Assembly (NCBI RefSeq): GCF_016741775.1 | Contig: NZ_JAERRK010000004.1 | Coordinates: 372,001-436,000 of the forward strand | Source: Streptomyces actinomycinicus | GTDB taxonomy: Bacteria; Actinomycetota; Actinomycetes; Streptomycetales; Streptomycetaceae | Direction: 5' to 3' | Length of the DNA stretch: 64,000 bases | Shown here: positions 63,069-64,000 of the stretch, one piece after another | Numbering within the stretch: position 1 is the first letter of the stretch | How the letters are laid out: each line of letters starts with the position of its first letter | Position numbers and translations under genes: made by a program | The notes under the pieces: generated by a model | The model's database searches: none | Told to the model about the DNA's origin: nothing | Seen by the model: only the letters and a program-made list of their open reading frames with translations

Positions 63069-63314
63069 TGTGTTCCGGGCCCGTTCGGCTGTGTTCCGGG
63101 CCCGTTCGGCCGTGTCCCCGGAGTTGCGGACCGGCCGGACCGGGCGGCCGGCTCCGGCCGCCGCGTCACCCCTCACCAGCCGTTCGTGTGCATCCGGAGG
63201 ATTCCTTGCGGACGTCCCCTTGACGGGCCCCGGAGCGGGTAGCCGAGCAGGGACGGCAGGACCTCCCTGTGCACACGAAGGGACCCTCATCCCGGAGGAA
63301 AAGGGCAACGAGGT

Positions 63315-63764
63315 ATGGACATCCCGCTCAGGACGCACGCGATCACGCAGGCCCGCCCCGCGCACCTGCGCTACAGCCGCACCTGGGACGCCGGCGTATC
63401 CAGCATCGCGGAGGCGAGGGACGCCGTCGGCGCCCTGCTCGCCCGCGCACGGCCCGCCCCCGGTCGGCGCTCGGTGCAGGATGCCCAGCTCGTGGTGAGT
63501 GAACTCGTGACCAACGCGGCCAAACACGCGCCCGGCCCCTGCGCCCTGCGCCTGGAGCTGCCGCCCGGCGCCGGCACGCTGCTCATCACCGTCACGGACA
63601 CCTCCCGGCAGGCACCGCGGCGACGCACGCCCGATCCCGGGCGCATCGGCGGCCACGGGCTGCTCCTCGTGTCGATGCTGTCGCGCGAGCTGGAGGTGAC
63701 CTGGCTGCCGCGCGGCAAGCGGGTCACCGCCACGGTGCCGCTCGCCCCCGCGGCAGCCTGCTGA
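63315..63764 (+). CDS. HATPase_c anti-sigma-type ATP-binding protein
   Basis: 149 residues. The GHKL fold is indicated by SIAEARDAVGALLARARP, the N-box VSELVTNAAKHAPGP, the DTS/G1-like VTDTSRQAPRRR, and GGHGLLLVSMLSRELEVTW (G2). Streptomycetes have many such RsbW/SpoIIAB-like single-domain kinases, paired with SpoIIE phosphatases. A truncated one converges on it five bases away, which suggests a partner-switch pair. Confidence 0.88.
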   Translation: MDIPLRTHAITQARPAHLRYSRTWDAGVSSIAEARDAVGALLARARPAPGRRSVQDAQLVVSELVTNAAKHAPGPCALRLELPPGAGTLLITVTDTSRQAPRRRTPDPGRIGGHGLLLVSMLSRELEVTWLPRGKRVTATVPLAPAAAC

Positions 63765-63769
63765 CCGGG

Positions 63770-64000
63770 TCAGGTGACCCTGATGCCGACGATGCAGGTG
63801 TCGTCGTCGGTGTCCGACCTGCTGTAGGTCAGCAGCCGGTCCAATTGCTGGTCCAGGGTGGTCGTCACCGCGCCCGCCGTCTCCACCAGGTGCGACACGG
63901 ACTCCTCCACCGAGCGGTCCCGGCGCTCGATCAGGCCGTCGGTGTACATCAGCAGGGTGTCCCCCTCGGCCAGCTGCAGCTCCGTCTCCTCGTAGCGTGC
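63770..64000 (-). CDS. SpoIIE/PP2C phosphatase, C-terminal part (5' end outside window)
   Basis: 76 residues run from the right edge to TGA at 63772-63770. LAEGDTLLMYTDGLIERRDRS is the last metal-binding block of SpoIIE phosphatases and SDTDDDTCIVGIRVT carries the terminal Asp pair. The rest of the gene lies beyond 64000. It converges on the HATPase gene with five bases between them, so the two may act on the same sigma-factor pathway. Confidence 0.88.
   Translation of the reverse strand, partial: ARYEETELQLAEGDTLLMYTDGLIERRDRSVEESVSHLVETAGAVTTTLDQQLDRLLTYSRSDTDDDTCIVGIRVT

Overview
The window is very GC-rich, densely packed and full of GTG starts. Its gene content (SpoIIE-type phosphatases, HATPase anti-sigma proteins, stand-alone LuxR-type and ANTAR proteins, DUF5133, CsbD, GH46 chitosanase) points to a chromosomal segment of a Streptomyces or close relative. 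No rRNA, tRNA, CRISPR array, transposase, phage gene or replication origin was seen. Both ends cut a gene: a beta-lactamase-like C-terminus at the left and a SpoIIE/PP2C phosphatase C-terminus at the right.

Left flank (1-6.9 kb): a small LuxR-type DNA-binding protein, a phosphotransferase-fold protein, an SRPBCC protein, a large membrane protein of unknown role, and a FUSC membrane protein overlapping a membrane-anchored PP2C phosphatase. The phosphatase reading frame is broken by one missing base near 6494.

Hydrogenase island (6.95-21.5 kb): a + strand operon carries a 525-residue conserved protein, the small and large subunits of a group 1h (formerly group 5) high-affinity [NiFe]-hydrogenase, a NifU-like protein, a DUF5947-like protein, two very small proteins and hypA. 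It converges on a - strand operon, hypX - endopeptidase - hypB - hypF - hypC - hypD - hypE. A 16-bp perfect hairpin separates the two. Almost all genes overlap by 4 or 8 bases. The small subunit has Asp in place of one proximal-cluster Cys and no Tat signal. HypX provides an O2-compatible CO-ligand route. Together these fit aerobic scavenging of trace or atmospheric H2.

Middle (21.5-41.3 kb): accessory genes. They include a GAF-PP2C regulator, an FAD monooxygenase with a palindromic operator, DUF1360, DUF2267 and ANTAR proteins, an AI-2E-type transporter, a second FUSC protein, a MOSC protein, two multi-spanning membrane proteins with a PadR regulator, another GAF-PP2C protein, a MarR/hydrolase divergent pair with a duplicated operator, a secreted GH25 lysozyme and a secreted M1 metallopeptidase. 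Intergenic DNA holds a 41-bp direct repeat, a 78-bp tandem duplication and several hairpins.

Polysaccharide island (42.2-50.8 kb, all - strand): a secreted Agd3/CE18-like deacetylase, a PelF-like GT4 glycosyltransferase overlapping a multi-spanning membrane protein, a LegB-like 4,6-dehydratase, a nucleotidyltransferase, a second SDR and a spherulin-4 (GH135-like) protein. This set resembles the fungal galactosaminogalactan and bacterial Pel toolkits. It is the strongest candidate here for an undercharacterised system.

Right flank (51-64 kb): secreted proteins (an adenosine deaminase, an SGNH hydrolase, a Tat-exported chitosanase with a palindromic operator, a sphingomyelinase), phosphoglucomutase, an MHS-family transporter, an aldo/keto reductase, a small zinc-knuckle protein downstream of a Crp-type site, CsbD, and a HATPase protein facing a truncated PP2C phosphatase.
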